DNA of 64,000 bases. Origin: Actinoalloteichus_B caeruleus (GTDB lineage Bacteria; Actinomycetota; Actinomycetes; Mycobacteriales; Pseudonocardiaceae). Location: assembly GCF_000718005.1 (NCBI RefSeq), contig NZ_JODV01000009.1; one strand, written 5' to 3'. Position numbers and translations under genes: made by a program. How positions within the stretch are numbered: position 1 is the first letter of the stretch; the number at the start of each line of letters is the position of its first letter. Positions 1 through 10,463 of this stretch are shown one piece after another. The notes below the pieces were generated by a model, which saw only the letters and a program-made list of their open reading frames with translations, ran no database searches and was not told the DNA's origin.

Positions 1-2268
1 CAGATCATCAGGGCCAACGTCCTCACCAGGATCAACGCCATCTACGCCGTGCTCTTCGTCCTGGTGATGTCCACCGGCTACTTCCTGGACGGGATCTTCG
101 GCGTCCTGATCGTCGCCAACAGCGCGATCGGCGTGGTGCAGGAGCTCCGCGCGAAGCGGACCCTGGAGAAACTCGCCATCATCGGGCAGAGCCGGCCCCG
201 GGTGCGCCGGGACGGCCAGTCCGCCGAGATCGCCCCGAACGAGGTCGTCCTCGACGACGTGATCGAACTGGGTGCGGGCGACCAGGTGGTGGTGGACGGG
301 ACGGTCCTCGCCGCCGAGGCCCTGGAGGTGGACGAGTCGCTGCTCACCGGCGAGTCGGACCCGGTGGTCAAGGCGCCGGGGGACCGGGTGCTCTCCGGGA
401 GCTTCGTGGTCGCCGGTTCGGGTGTCTACACCGCGACGAAGGTCGGCCGCGACGCCTACGCCGCCCGGTTGGCGGAGGAGGCCAGCAAGTTCACGCTGGT
501 GAAATCGGAGCTCCGCTCGGGGATCGACAGGATCCTCAAGGTCATCACCTACCTGCTGGTGCCAGCCGGGCTGCTCACCATCTACAACCAGCTCGCCGGT
601 GACCAGGCGTGGCCGGAGGCGATCCGGGGCATGGTCGCCGCCCTGGTGCCGATGGTGCCCGAGGGGCTCATCCTGATGACCAGCATCGCCTTCGCCGTCG
701 GCGTGATCCGCCTGGGCCGCTACAAGTGCCTGGTGCAGGAACTGCCGGCCATCGAGGGGCTGGCCAGGGTGGACGTGGTGTGCGCCGACAAGACGGGCAC
801 GCTGACCGAGAACGGGATGCGCCTGGCCGAGGTGCGGGTGCGCAACACCGGGGAGTCCTCGGCGAACGCGGCGCGGGCGTTGGCCGCGTTGGCCGCCGCC
901 GATCCCCGCCCGAACGCCAGCCTCCAGGCGATCGCCGAGGCGCACCCGAACGACCCGGGCTGGACGGTCACGGGCACCGCGCCCTTCTCCTCGGCGCGGA
1001 AGTGGAGCGGCGCCAGTTTCGGGGAGCACGGCAACTGGTTGTTGGGCGCCCCCGACGTCCTGCTGGCGGAGGGGAGTGTGGAACGCGCCGAGGCCGAGCG
1101 GATCGGCGCGCGGGGTCTGCGGGTGCTGTTGCTCGCCAGGTCGGACCGACCGGTGGACGCCGAGGACGCTCCCGGCCGGGTCAGCCCGGTCGCGCTGGTC
1201 GTGTTGGAACAGCGCATCCGGCCGGACGCGAAGGACACCATCGACTACTTCCACGACCAGCGGGTCGGGATGAAGGTCATCTCCGGGGACAACGCCACCT
1301 CGGTCGGCGCCGTCGCCAGCGGCCTGGGACTTCCCGGGGCCGACCGGCCCGTGGACGCGCGGACCCTGCCCTCGGAGCCGGAACCGCTGGCCGACGCCGT
1401 GGAGGCGGGCACGGTCTTCGGCCGGGTCGACCCTGGGCAGAAGCGGGCGATGGTGGGGGCGCTCCAGTCCCGGGGCCACACGGTGGCGATGACCGGCGAC
1501 GGGGTCAACGACGTGCTGGCGCTCAAGGACGCCGACATCGGGGTCGCCATGGGCTCCGGGAGCCAGGCCAGTCGTGCCGTGGCGCAGATCGTGCTGCTGG
1601 ACAACAAGTTCGCGACGCTGCCCAAGGTGGTCGCGGAGGGCCGCCGGGTCATCGGCAACATCGAGCGGGTCTCGAACCTGTTCCTCACCAAGACCGTCTA
1701 CTCGGTGCTGTTGGCCCTGATGATCGGTATGGCCCAGGTGCCCTACCCGTTCCTGCCCCGGCACGTCACGATCACCGCGTGGTTCACCATCGGGGTGCCG
1801 GCCTTCATCCTGTCCCTCGCGCCCAACACCGAGCGGGCGCGGTCGGGTTTCGTCGGGCGGGTCATGCGGATGGCCATTCCCGCCGGCATCGTGATCTCGG
1901 TGGCGACGTTCGTCTCCTACCTGCTCGTCTACCAGGGGCCGGGGGCCAGCCAGGTGGACCGGATCCAGGCGGGGACGACGGCGTTGATCACGTTGATCGT
2001 CATCGCGTTGTGGGTGTTGGCGATCGTGGCCAGGCCCTACTCGTGGTGGAAGGTCGGGTTGATCCTGGGCATGGCCGGCCTGTCCACGGCGATGTTCCTC
2101 ATGCCCCTGACCCAGAAGTACTTCGAGCTCGACCCCAGCAACCTGGCGGGCACGGCCAAGGCCCTGCTGTGCGGGGGTGTCGGCATCCTCGTGGTGGAGG
2201 CGGTGTGGTGGGTCAACCGGTGGTGGTCGCGGCGACAGGCCGCCGTGGGTGAACCGCTGCCCGCCTAG
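1..2268 (+). CDS. P-type cation-transporting ATPase (CtpE-like), 5' end outside window
   Basis: Membrane ATPase that forms an aspartyl-phosphate during transport. The frame is open from base 1, so the gene starts upstream; about 755 codons are visible and probably a few tens of N-terminal residues are missing. Visible motifs in order are TGES in the actuator domain (about 346-357), the DKTGTLTEN phosphorylation site (Asp codon 787-789), and GDGVND at about 1497-1514. A block of C-terminal membrane helices follows from about 1680. The motif context (YKCLVQELPAIEGLARVD before DKTGT) resembles mycobacterial CtpE, a calcium-type exporter, more than heavy-metal P1B pumps; no CPC motif is seen. The substrate is inference. 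A hairpin follows the stop codon. Confidence 0.93.
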   Translation, partial: QIIRANVLTRINAIYAVLFVLVMSTGYFLDGIFGVLIVANSAIGVVQELRAKRTLEKLAIIGQSRPRVRRDGQSAEIAPNEVVLDDVIELGAGDQVVVDGTVLAAEALEVDESLLTGESDPVVKAPGDRVLSGSFVVAGSGVYTATKVGRDAYAARLAEEASKFTLVKSELRSGIDRILKVITYLLVPAGLLTIYNQLAGDQAWPEAIRGMVAALVPMVPEGLILMTSIAFAVGVIRLGRYKCLVQELPAIEGLARVDVVCADKTGTLTENGMRLAEVRVRNTGESSANAARALAALAAADPRPNASLQAIAEAHPNDPGWTVTGTAPFSSARKWSGASFGEHGNWLLGAPDVLLAEGSVERAEAERIGARGLRVLLLARSDRPVDAEDAPGRVSPVALVVLEQRIRPDAKDTIDYFHDQRVGMKVISGDNATSVGAVASGLGLPGADRPVDARTLPSEPEPLADAVEAGTVFGRVDPGQKRAMVGALQSRGHTVAMTGDGVNDVLALKDADIGVAMGSGSQASRAVAQIVLLDNKFATLPKVVAEGRRVIGNIERVSNLFLTKTVYSVLLALMIGMAQVPYPFLPRHVTITAWFTIGVPAFILSLAPNTERARSGFVGRVMRMAIPAGIVISVATFVSYLLVYQGPGASQVDRIQAGTTALITLIVIALWVLAIVARPYSWWKVGLILGMAGLSTAMFLMPLTQKYFELDPSNLAGTAKALLCGGVGILVVEAVWWVNRWWSRRQAAVGEPLPA

Positions 2269-2287
2269 CCGGGGTGGCTCGCCCCGG
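2269..2287 (+). terminator. Hairpin after the P-type ATPase
   Basis: CCGGGG and CCCCGG arms with a 7-nt loop begin at the base after the TAG stop. There is no T tract, which is common for actinomycete terminators. Confidence 0.45.
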
Positions 2288-2677
2288 GAGCGGAGGCGGG
2301 CCGACCGTGGTGACGGGTGCGTGTCGTGGGGCGGGAACCAGGAACAGCGGTTCCCGCCCCGCCGCGTCGCGGCGGTCGGGTGGTGGCCCGGGCCGGAGGC
2401 GCGCGGGGTGAGCGGTCGACGCGGCGAGGTCACCGGGGGCGGCGGTGCCCCGGGATCGTCCTGACTGGGCGGCGGCCGAGCCGGGCCCAGCCGACGGCTT
2501 CCTCGTCGGTTCGGCGGGCACCGTCCCTTCAGTGATATGTGAAACAAATTCACTTCGTACGTGTCCAGCCACTCCAGGCCACGGGCCGCGGCCATACCCG
2601 CCGACCGTTCCCCGACCGTCGCCGGACCGACCCGCACCCGTCACCCACGGGCCACCGTCCCCACCTACGGTCCGGCC

Positions 2678-3751
2678 ATGCGCCACGGACACCAGCACCC
2701 CACTCCCGCCCGGCTCGGCCGCCGCGCCCTTCTCGCGGCCGGCCTCGCCTCCGGCGCCCTCGCCGTCACCGCCGGAGTGGCCCAGGCGGCCCGCCCGGGC
2801 CCGGCCCGGGGGCCCCGGGACGAGGCACCCCGGGTGGTGGTCGCCACCAACGAACCGTGGGGGACCTACCACGTGGCGCCCCTGCTCGACGAGGCCCGGG
2901 CACGCGGCCTGGACCTGGTGCAGCTGGTGCCCGACCTCGACGGCGTCGCCCCGGACGACCCGGTGCCCGTGGCCACCCCCGACCAGGTCACGACGGCGGA
3001 CCTGCTCGTCGTCACCGGCGCCGAGCCCTGGCCGGTGGAGTGCGTGGACCGGTTCCGCCGGCTGCCCGTCGCCGCCAGCACCCTCGCGTACCTGCGTCCG
3101 GAGGAGGCGGAAGGCGCCAACCGGGTGAGGTCCCGTATCCGGGCCGTCACCGCCTCGTCCCCGGCGGACGCCCGGTCGTTCGCCGCCCACCTGGGCAGCT
3201 CCCGACGGATCGACGTCGTCGGCTCCCCGCAGACCGACTCGCTGCCCACCCGCGACCCCGAACCCGGCCTCGCGCTCGTCCTCACCAGCGTGACCCACCC
3301 CGACGAGACGGGCGGGGCGGCACCCGGCGCGCGACTGCTGCTGGAGGCGGCCAGCCGGCTGCGCGCCGCCGGCTGGCGGATCCTCGTCGGACTCCACCCC
3401 CGCGAGGACCCGGCGCTGTGGGGCGAGTACGAGATCAGCCCCGTCAGTTCCCTGGAGAGCTCGGCCAGGGCCGAGGTGGCGATCGGCATCCCCGGCACCG
3501 TCTTCCCGCTCATCGCCGCCGTCGGCACGCCCCTCGTCGGCTGCGTCGACCCGGGCCTGTCCGTCCCCGACCACCTGCGCGCGGTCTGCTCCGCGACCAT
3601 CCAGGACACCGACTGGGCGGCGTCCGAGGTGGAACGGGCGACCCCGCCCGACCCCGCCGTGCTCGCCGACGCGGTCGGCCCGCTCGGCGGCTCGGCGCGG
3701 CGGCTCCTCGACGCGTGGCAGCGGGTCGCCGCCACGTCCCGACCCGGCTGA
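2678..3751 (+). CDS. Tat-exported protein of unknown function
   Basis: 357 residues from ATG 2678. The N-terminus has a twin-arginine signal (LGRRALLAAGLASG, then a hydrophobic stretch ending AQA, cleavage near residue 36), so the product is predicted to be exported folded. This start was preferred over in-frame starts further upstream because it puts the RR motif close to the N-terminus. The body alternates beta strands and helices. A glycine-rich IGIPGTVFPLIAAVGTPLVG stretch near residue 273 is reminiscent of the C-terminal half of GT-B or epimerase folds, but no catalytic motif can be named. No operon partner. Function unknown. Confidence 0.75.
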   Translation: MRHGHQHPTPARLGRRALLAAGLASGALAVTAGVAQAARPGPARGPRDEAPRVVVATNEPWGTYHVAPLLDEARARGLDLVQLVPDLDGVAPDDPVPVATPDQVTTADLLVVTGAEPWPVECVDRFRRLPVAASTLAYLRPEEAEGANRVRSRIRAVTASSPADARSFAAHLGSSRRIDVVGSPQTDSLPTRDPEPGLALVLTSVTHPDETGGAAPGARLLLEAASRLRAAGWRILVGLHPREDPALWGEYEISPVSSLESSARAEVAIGIPGTVFPLIAAVGTPLVGCVDPGLSVPDHLRAVCSATIQDTDWAASEVERATPPDPAVLADAVGPLGGSARRLLDAWQRVAATSRPG

Positions 3752-3765
3752 CCCCCGCGACCCGG

Positions 3766-3789
3766 CCCGCCCCGCACCCCCGGGGCGGG
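3766..3789 (+). terminator. GC-rich hairpin after the Tat-exported protein
   Basis: Perfect 9-bp arms CCCGCCCCG and CGGGGCGGG around a 6-nt loop, 15 bases after the stop codon. Confidence 0.5.
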
Positions 3790-4232
3790 GCGGCACCACC
3801 GGCGCCGCCGCCGGGACCGGGGTGCGGCCGGCGCGGCCGGTTCGGGGCGGCGACCGGGGACGACGCCCACGCCCGCGAACCCCCTGGCGACCGGGCCCGG
3901 GACACCTCGCCCCACCGCCGGGCCGACCAGGGGAGCCGGCGGACGACGCGATGTCCCCATCCGGACACGAGCCAATCGCTCGTTCGGCGGTTCCGGTCAC
4001 CCGAGGTAGCACCGGCCCGCCGGCACCACTGCACCGTCCGCCGCCCACGCCTGCCCTGGAAGGACGAGCCGGTCCGGCATATCGGTGGACGGACGGGACC
4101 ACCATTCGTTCGTCTCGAATCCGAACGATACGAAAAAGGAAAACCGTTAACCCGACGAGACGCATCCGCACTTCTGTCCTGCGCCGACGAAAGCCTCTAC
4201 CGTGACGGCGAGGGACGGCCTGCGGAGGTTTG
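3790..4232 (+). promoter_or_regulatory. Upstream region of the sugar ABC operon with operator candidates
   Basis: The relatively AT-rich 3' part contains a perfect inverted repeat, TCGTTCG (4106-4112) and CGAACGA (4122-4128) with a 9-nt spacer. Ten bases on is GGAAAACCGTT (4138-4148). The same 11-mer recurs upstream of the ThuA/sugar dehydrogenase gene at 10207-10217, so a shared LacI/ROK-type regulator is possible; no such regulator lies in the window. GGAGG at 4224-4228 is the ribosome-binding site for the downstream gene. Confidence 0.4.
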
Positions 4233-5743
<1,511 letters not shown>

Positions 5744-5747
<4 letters not shown>

Positions 5748-6760
5748 CGGCCCCCTCGGTGACACCGACCGGCCGGTCCGGTGCCTTCGTCCGACTTCGA
5801 CCGCGCGGGCCGGTGGCGGTCGTCTACCTCGCCCTGGTCGGCGTCTACCTGGTCGGGTGGCTGGCGGTCGCCGCGCGGGGCGGGGACTTCGTCACGGTGG
5901 GCAACACGGTCACCATCCTGCAGAACTCGGTGGCCCTCGGGTTGGTCGCCGTCGGGCAGACCTACGTGATCCTGGCCGGGTCGCTGGACCTGTCGGTGGC
6001 CTACCTGGTCAGCCTGACCAGCCTCGTCACCGCGCAGACCATGCAGACCGCCGGTGTCGTCCCCGGTGTGCTGGCCGCCCTGGCCGTGGCCGCCGTCGTG
6101 GGACTGGCCAACGGTCTCGTCGTCACCCGGCTCGGGGTGAACGCCTTCATCGCCACCCTGGGGATGGCGCTGATCCTGCGGGGCTACCTGGAGCACAACT
6201 ACACCGGCCCGGCCGGTGCGGTGCCCACCTCCTTCCAGCACCTCGGCTACGACCGGCTCGGCCCGGTGCCGGTGTCGGTGTTCCTGCTGGCTGCCACGGT
6301 CGCGGTCACCTGGTTCGTGTTGCGGCGCACCCGGCTGGGGCACCACATCTACGCGGTCGGCGGCGACGAGGAGGTCGCCCGGCTGTCGGGGGTGCCCACG
6401 ACCCGGACCCGGGTGACCGCCCACGTCCTGTGCGCCCTGTGCGCGGGCCTGGCCGGGGTGTTCCTGGCGAGCCGGTTGGGCGCGGGGGCGCCGTGGGCGG
6501 GCACCGAGGCGCAGTACGACCTGGTGTCCATCGCGGCCGTCGTGCTGGGCGGCACCCTGCTGGCCGGTGGCCGTGGCGGAGTGGCCGGCACGGTCGGCGG
6601 GGTCCTGATCCTGGCCACCCTGGACACCGTGTTCGACCAGCTCGCCGTCGATCCGTTCTTCAAGAACGTCGTCCGGGGCGTCGTCATCGTCGTCGCGGTC
6701 GCTCTCTACGCGCGGCGCGGCGTCGACGTCCGACGCCGCGGGATGCGGGGTGGGTCATGA
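5744..6760 (+). CDS. Sugar ABC importer permease (RbsC-like) 1
   Basis: 338 residues with about eight to ten hydrophobic segments, member of the BPD_transp_2 permease family. Typical motifs include QTYVILAGSLDLSV near residue 75 and AVVLGGTLLAGGRGGVAGTVGG near residue 265, the conserved coupling region. Translationally coupled to the ATPase (ATGA) and to the second permease (ATGA at 6757). Two distinct permeases rather than one homodimerising RbsC suggests a heterodimeric channel. Confidence 0.94.
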
Positions 6761-7785
6761 CGGGGACGGAGCCGGCGAGCGGCGCGGCGCACCTCCGGTG
6801 GCGGCCGGCCCCGCTGGCCGGGTTGCGGGCGGTGGCGCCGGTGCTGGTGCTGCTGGTCGCGTTGCTGGTCGCGTTGGCGGTCGTCGACCCCGGGTTCTTC
6901 GATCCGGAGCGGCTGCTGGCGTTCCTCCGGCGTTCCGCGCCGTTGGTGATCCTGGCGGCCGGGCAGTACCTGGTGATCGTTTCGGGTGGTTTCGACCTGT
7001 CGGTGGGGGCGGTGGTCACCGCCGGGGTGGTCGTGGCGGCCGAGTTGTTCAACCTGGCTCCCGGACTGCCGTGGCTGGTGGTCGTGGCCGTGCTGCTCCT
7101 CGGGGGCCTGCTGGTGGGCGTGGTCAACGGCATCGTGTCCACCGTGTTCGCCGTGCCCTCCTTCATCGCGACCCTCGGCATGATGCTGGTCCTCCAAGGG
7201 GCGGTGTTCTTCTGGACGCAGGGCGCGCCCCGGGGGTACCTGCCGGAGGACTACCGGATGCTGGGGCGCTCGGCGGTCCCCGGCGCCGAGTGGCTGCCGT
7301 GGGCGGTGGTGGTGCTGGCCGTCGTCGGCGTCGCGGCCGTGCTGTTCATGCGCTCCGACACCGGCCGAACGCTGGTCGCCACCGGTGACAACGACGTCGC
7401 CGCCGGGCTGGCCGGGGTGCGGGTCGCCCGGTTGCGGATCCTGGCGTTCGCGCTGTCCGGAGTGGCCGCCGCGGTGGCCGCGATCCTCGTCGGCGGGTTC
7501 ACCGGGGTGTCCGCGCAGGCCGGTTCCGGCTACGAGTTCCAGGCGATCACCGCCGTCGTGCTGGGGGGTGTCGCCCTCGGCGGCGGCCGGGGCTCGGTGG
7601 TCGCGGCGATGGCCGGCGCCTTCTCCCTCCAGGCCCTGTTCACCCTGCTGACCCTGCTGGGGGTGTCCGGCGCGTTGGAGTCGGCCGTGCAGGGCGTCAT
7701 CGTCATCACCGCCGTCGCGGTCGGGGGGATCTCCTGGTCGCGGCGGGCCACGAGGACCCATCAACCCGTCAGGGAGTCGGTATGA
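6757..7785 (+). CDS. Sugar ABC importer permease (RbsC-like) 2
   Basis: 342 residues, same family as the preceding permease (GQYLVIVSGGFDLSVGAVV near residue 70, AVVLGGVALGGGRGSVVAAMAG near residue 268), with a roughly 20-residue cytoplasmic lead before the first helix. Overlaps its upstream neighbour by ATGA and ends in another ATGA with the binding-protein gene, so all four transporter genes form one coupled transcript. Confidence 0.94.
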   Translation: MTGTEPASGAAHLRWRPAPLAGLRAVAPVLVLLVALLVALAVVDPGFFDPERLLAFLRRSAPLVILAAGQYLVIVSGGFDLSVGAVVTAGVVVAAELFNLAPGLPWLVVVAVLLLGGLLVGVVNGIVSTVFAVPSFIATLGMMLVLQGAVFFWTQGAPRGYLPEDYRMLGRSAVPGAEWLPWAVVVLAVVGVAAVLFMRSDTGRTLVATGDNDVAAGLAGVRVARLRILAFALSGVAAAVAAILVGGFTGVSAQAGSGYEFQAITAVVLGGVALGGGRGSVVAAMAGAFSLQALFTLLTLLGVSGALESAVQGVIVITAVAVGGISWSRRATRTHQPVRESV

Positions 7786-8969
7786 GAACGAGAACGAGGA
7801 CGGTCGGGGTGGCGGTCGCGGCGGCCGCGCTGCTCGTCGCCGGCTGCACCAGTGACCTCCCCGACGCCGGGTCGGGTCCCACCGCCGGGGACGAGACTGG
7901 GGCGGACGCCACCGCCTCCGAGTTCTTCGACCAGGCGGAGTACGAACGGCAGCTGGCGTTGCGGGAGGCCACCCCGGACGGTCCGCCGGACCGCCCGTGG
8001 GAGCAGGCGCTGGAACCGGAGTACGTGCCCACCGAGCAGTACCAGCAGGACGGGCCGTACCACCTGTGCTTCTCCAACGCCGGCCTGTTCAACCCGTGGC
8101 GGTCCGTGGGGTGGCGGACGATGCGGGCCGAGGTGGACCTGCACCCGGAGATCGCTGAGTTCACCGTGCTCGACGCCCAGGGCCAGGACGACAAGCAGAT
8201 CTCCGACATCCAGTCGTTGGCCAGCCAGGACTGCGACCTGCTCATCGTCTCCCCGAACACCACGGCCACGTTGACCCCGGCGGTGGCCGCGGCCTGCGAG
8301 CAGCTGCCGGTCATCGTGTTCGACCGGGGCGTGGACACCGACTGCCCGGTCACCTTCATCAGCCCCATCGGCGGGTACGCCTACGGCGCGGCCGGCGCCG
8401 AGTTCCTGGCGGAGGAGGTGGAACCGGGCGGCCAGGTGTTGGCGCTGCGCATCTCACCCGGCGTGGACGTGCTGGAGCACCGGTGGGCGGCGGCCGAGCG
8501 GGTGTTCGAGGACAGCGACCTGGAGGTCGTCGGCGTCCAGTTCACCGAGGACGACCCGGCGACGGTGAAGAACACCGTCTCGGACTACATCCAGCGGTTC
8601 GGCGGCTTGGACGGCGTGTGGATGGACGCGGGCGCGACGGCGGTGGCGGCGGTGGAGGCGTTCGAGGACGCCGGGGTGCCGGTTCCCCCGATCACGGGTG
8701 AGGACCAGCAGGACTTCCTCCAGGCCTGGGACGAGCGGGGACTGACGGCGGTCGCCCCCGGCTACCCCACCTTCCAGTGGCGGACGCCGGTGCTGGCGGC
8801 GCTGCGGGTGCTCGGCGGCCAGGAGATCCCCGAGCAGTGGGTGCTGCCGCAGCCGGTGATCACCCAGGACACCCTCGACGACTACCTCCAACCGGACATG
8901 CCCCCGCAGCACTACGCGCTGTGCGGCTGCGAGGACCTGCCCGACTTCCCCGCCGCCTGGGGCGGGTGA
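7782..8969 (+). CDS. Sugar ABC importer, lipoprotein substrate-binding protein
   Basis: 395 residues. Arg-rich N-terminus, hydrophobic stretch and lipobox LLVAGC with acylated Cys22. The mature part is a periplasmic-binding-protein type 1 fold (Peripla_BP_4): CFSNAGLFNPWRSVGWRTM in the first lobe and VFDRGVDTDCPVTF at the hinge. An insertion of about 50 acidic residues after the lipobox and paired cysteines near the C-terminus (CGCED) are unusual details. Last of the four coupled transporter genes; it should deliver substrate to the permeases. The ligand is probably a sugar or cyclitol, by family only. Confidence 0.92.
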   Translation: MRTRTRTVGVAVAAAALLVAGCTSDLPDAGSGPTAGDETGADATASEFFDQAEYERQLALREATPDGPPDRPWEQALEPEYVPTEQYQQDGPYHLCFSNAGLFNPWRSVGWRTMRAEVDLHPEIAEFTVLDAQGQDDKQISDIQSLASQDCDLLIVSPNTTATLTPAVAAACEQLPVIVFDRGVDTDCPVTFISPIGGYAYGAAGAEFLAEEVEPGGQVLALRISPGVDVLEHRWAAAERVFEDSDLEVVGVQFTEDDPATVKNTVSDYIQRFGGLDGVWMDAGATAVAAVEAFEDAGVPVPPITGEDQQDFLQAWDERGLTAVAPGYPTFQWRTPVLAALRVLGGQEIPEQWVLPQPVITQDTLDDYLQPDMPPQHYALCGCEDLPDFPAAWGG

Positions 8970-9035
8970 GCACCCCACGCCAGGCAGTCGGGGACCCGGT
9001 GTGGTCGAGGACCGGTTCGAGACGAAGGGACGGGC

Positions 9036-9899
9036 ATGTTCGCACTGGGCGCCAACACCTGGATCTGGGGTTCCCCGCTGGACGACGAGGCGGTGGCCAC
9101 GCTGCTGCCCCGGCTGGCGGCCTGGGGTTTCGACGCGGTGGAACTCCCGGTGGAACAGCCGGGTGACTTCGACCCGGGGCGGGCCGCCGAGGTGCTCGCC
9201 GAGCGCGACCTGGACTGCGCCGCGGTGATCGCGGTGATGTCCGAGGGACGTGACCTGGTCGGTGCGGGAGCCGACGTCGAGGCGACCCAGGAGTACCTCC
9301 GGCACTGCGTGGACGTGGCCGTGCGGCTCGGGTCCGGCGTGGTGGGCGGCCCGACCTACGCCCCGGTGGGTGCGGCCTGGCGGATGGACCAGGCCGAACG
9401 CGCCGACGTCTACGCGCGGCTGCGGGCCGGCCTGCGGCCCGTGCTCGACCACGCCGCGGAACGGGGCGTGGTGCTGGCCGTGGAACCGCTCAACCGGTAC
9501 GAGACGAGCGTGGTCAACACCGTCGACCAGGCGCTGACCGCCCTGCGTGGTCTGCCGGAGGAGGCGGTGGGCCTGATGGTGGACACCTACCACCTCAACA
9601 TCGAGGAGCGGAGCCTGGCCGGGGCGGTCCACGCCGCCGGGCACCGGATCGCCCACGTCCAGGTCTGCGCCAACGACCGGGGCACCCCGGGAGCCGACCA
9701 CCTGGACTGGGCCGGGTTCCTGGGCGCGTTGCGGGACGTGGGCTACCGGGGCGCGTTGTGCGTGGAGTCGTTCACCGCGCACACCGAGTCCATCGCCAGG
9801 GCGGCCTCGGTGTGGCGGCCGTTGGCCGAGTCGCAGGACGCGCTGGCCGTGGAGGGCCTGGCGTTCCTGCGGGGCGCCCTGACCCGGCTGGGCACCTAG
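9036..9899 (+). CDS. Sugar phosphate isomerase/epimerase family (AP-endonuclease-2-type TIM barrel)
   Basis: 287 residues covering the whole TIM barrel. Probable metal/catalytic residues are Glu150 in AVEPLNRYET, Asp183 and His186 in MVDTYHLNIEE, His207 in AHVQV and Glu244 in CVESF, the arrangement seen in D-psicose/D-tagatose 3-epimerase and related enzymes. GAAGG lies a few bases before ATG 9036. Lies 66 bp after the binding-protein gene, so it probably belongs to the same operon and acts on the imported sugar. The exact substrate is open. Confidence 0.88.
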   Translation: MFALGANTWIWGSPLDDEAVATLLPRLAAWGFDAVELPVEQPGDFDPGRAAEVLAERDLDCAAVIAVMSEGRDLVGAGADVEATQEYLRHCVDVAVRLGSGVVGGPTYAPVGAAWRMDQAERADVYARLRAGLRPVLDHAAERGVVLAVEPLNRYETSVVNTVDQALTALRGLPEEAVGLMVDTYHLNIEERSLAGAVHAAGHRIAHVQVCANDRGTPGADHLDWAGFLGALRDVGYRGALCVESFTAHTESIARAASVWRPLAESQDALAVEGLAFLRGALTRLGT

Positions 9900-9958
9900 G
9901 CGGGGGCGGCGTCCCGGCCTCGCCGCCCGCGAGGTCGCTCACCGCCGGGAACCTGGCC

Positions 9959-10007
9959 GGGGAAGGGAAGAGGAAGAGGAGAGGAAGGGGAGGGAAGGGG
10001 AGGGGAA
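9959..10007 (+). repeat. 49-nt uninterrupted purine tract
   Basis: Every base from 9959 to 10007 is A or G, built from GGAAGGGAAG/AGGGGAAGG-like units. It sits just after the epimerase gene stop and before the ThuA/dehydrogenase promoter region. Such tracts can form triplex (H-DNA) or stall transcription; role here unknown. Confidence 0.8.
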
Positions 10008-10463
10008 CGGAGCAGGACAGCATTCGTCGGCCGGCGAATTCCCGGACGCCGCACCTCGCCGGCGTGTGATCGCGCACCGCGTTTCTCCCCCTTTTCGTCA
10101 GAACAGTCGAGGTGGTCCCGACCGGCGATTCCCATGCCGGTCGGAATCGAGGCGTGCCCACGATGTTCCCGCTGGTGGGAAGGCCGGAAAATGGGGACGG
10201 AAAACGGGAAAACCGTTTTGTGTCATGGACATCACGATGTCGGATTCCTATGCTCGTGTTACCACCGCATGTCACGGTTGAGTCGCTGGCTGACCATTCG
10301 CCGGCGGTTCGCTCGGCACCAGAGAGGGAAGTCGTCTCCCCGTCGCGGTCGATGTCGGCTCGCGGCGGCGGTTCGTGACGCCTCCCGCCGGGTCCGGGAA
10401 CCGGGAACGACCGCCTGACGGCGGTCCGCGGTGGACCATCCCGGGAGGCAGAGGAGGAGATCG
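10008..10463 (+). promoter_or_regulatory. Upstream region of the ThuA/sugar dehydrogenase gene with inverted repeats
   Basis: No gene seen. AAAACGG (10201-10207) and CCGTTTT (10213-10219) form a perfect inverted repeat that contains GGAAAACCGTT, the 11-mer also found before the sugar ABC operon. A second palindrome, GACATC-AC-GATGTC, spans 10228-10241. Both lie in the most AT-rich stretch of the gap, which is probably the promoter. Confidence 0.4.

Noticed and set aside
2213..4171. 652-codon open frame on the minus strand
   Set aside because: Gly/Arg/Pro-rich antisense frame over the Tat-protein gene; arises from GC-rich third positions and has no family motif.
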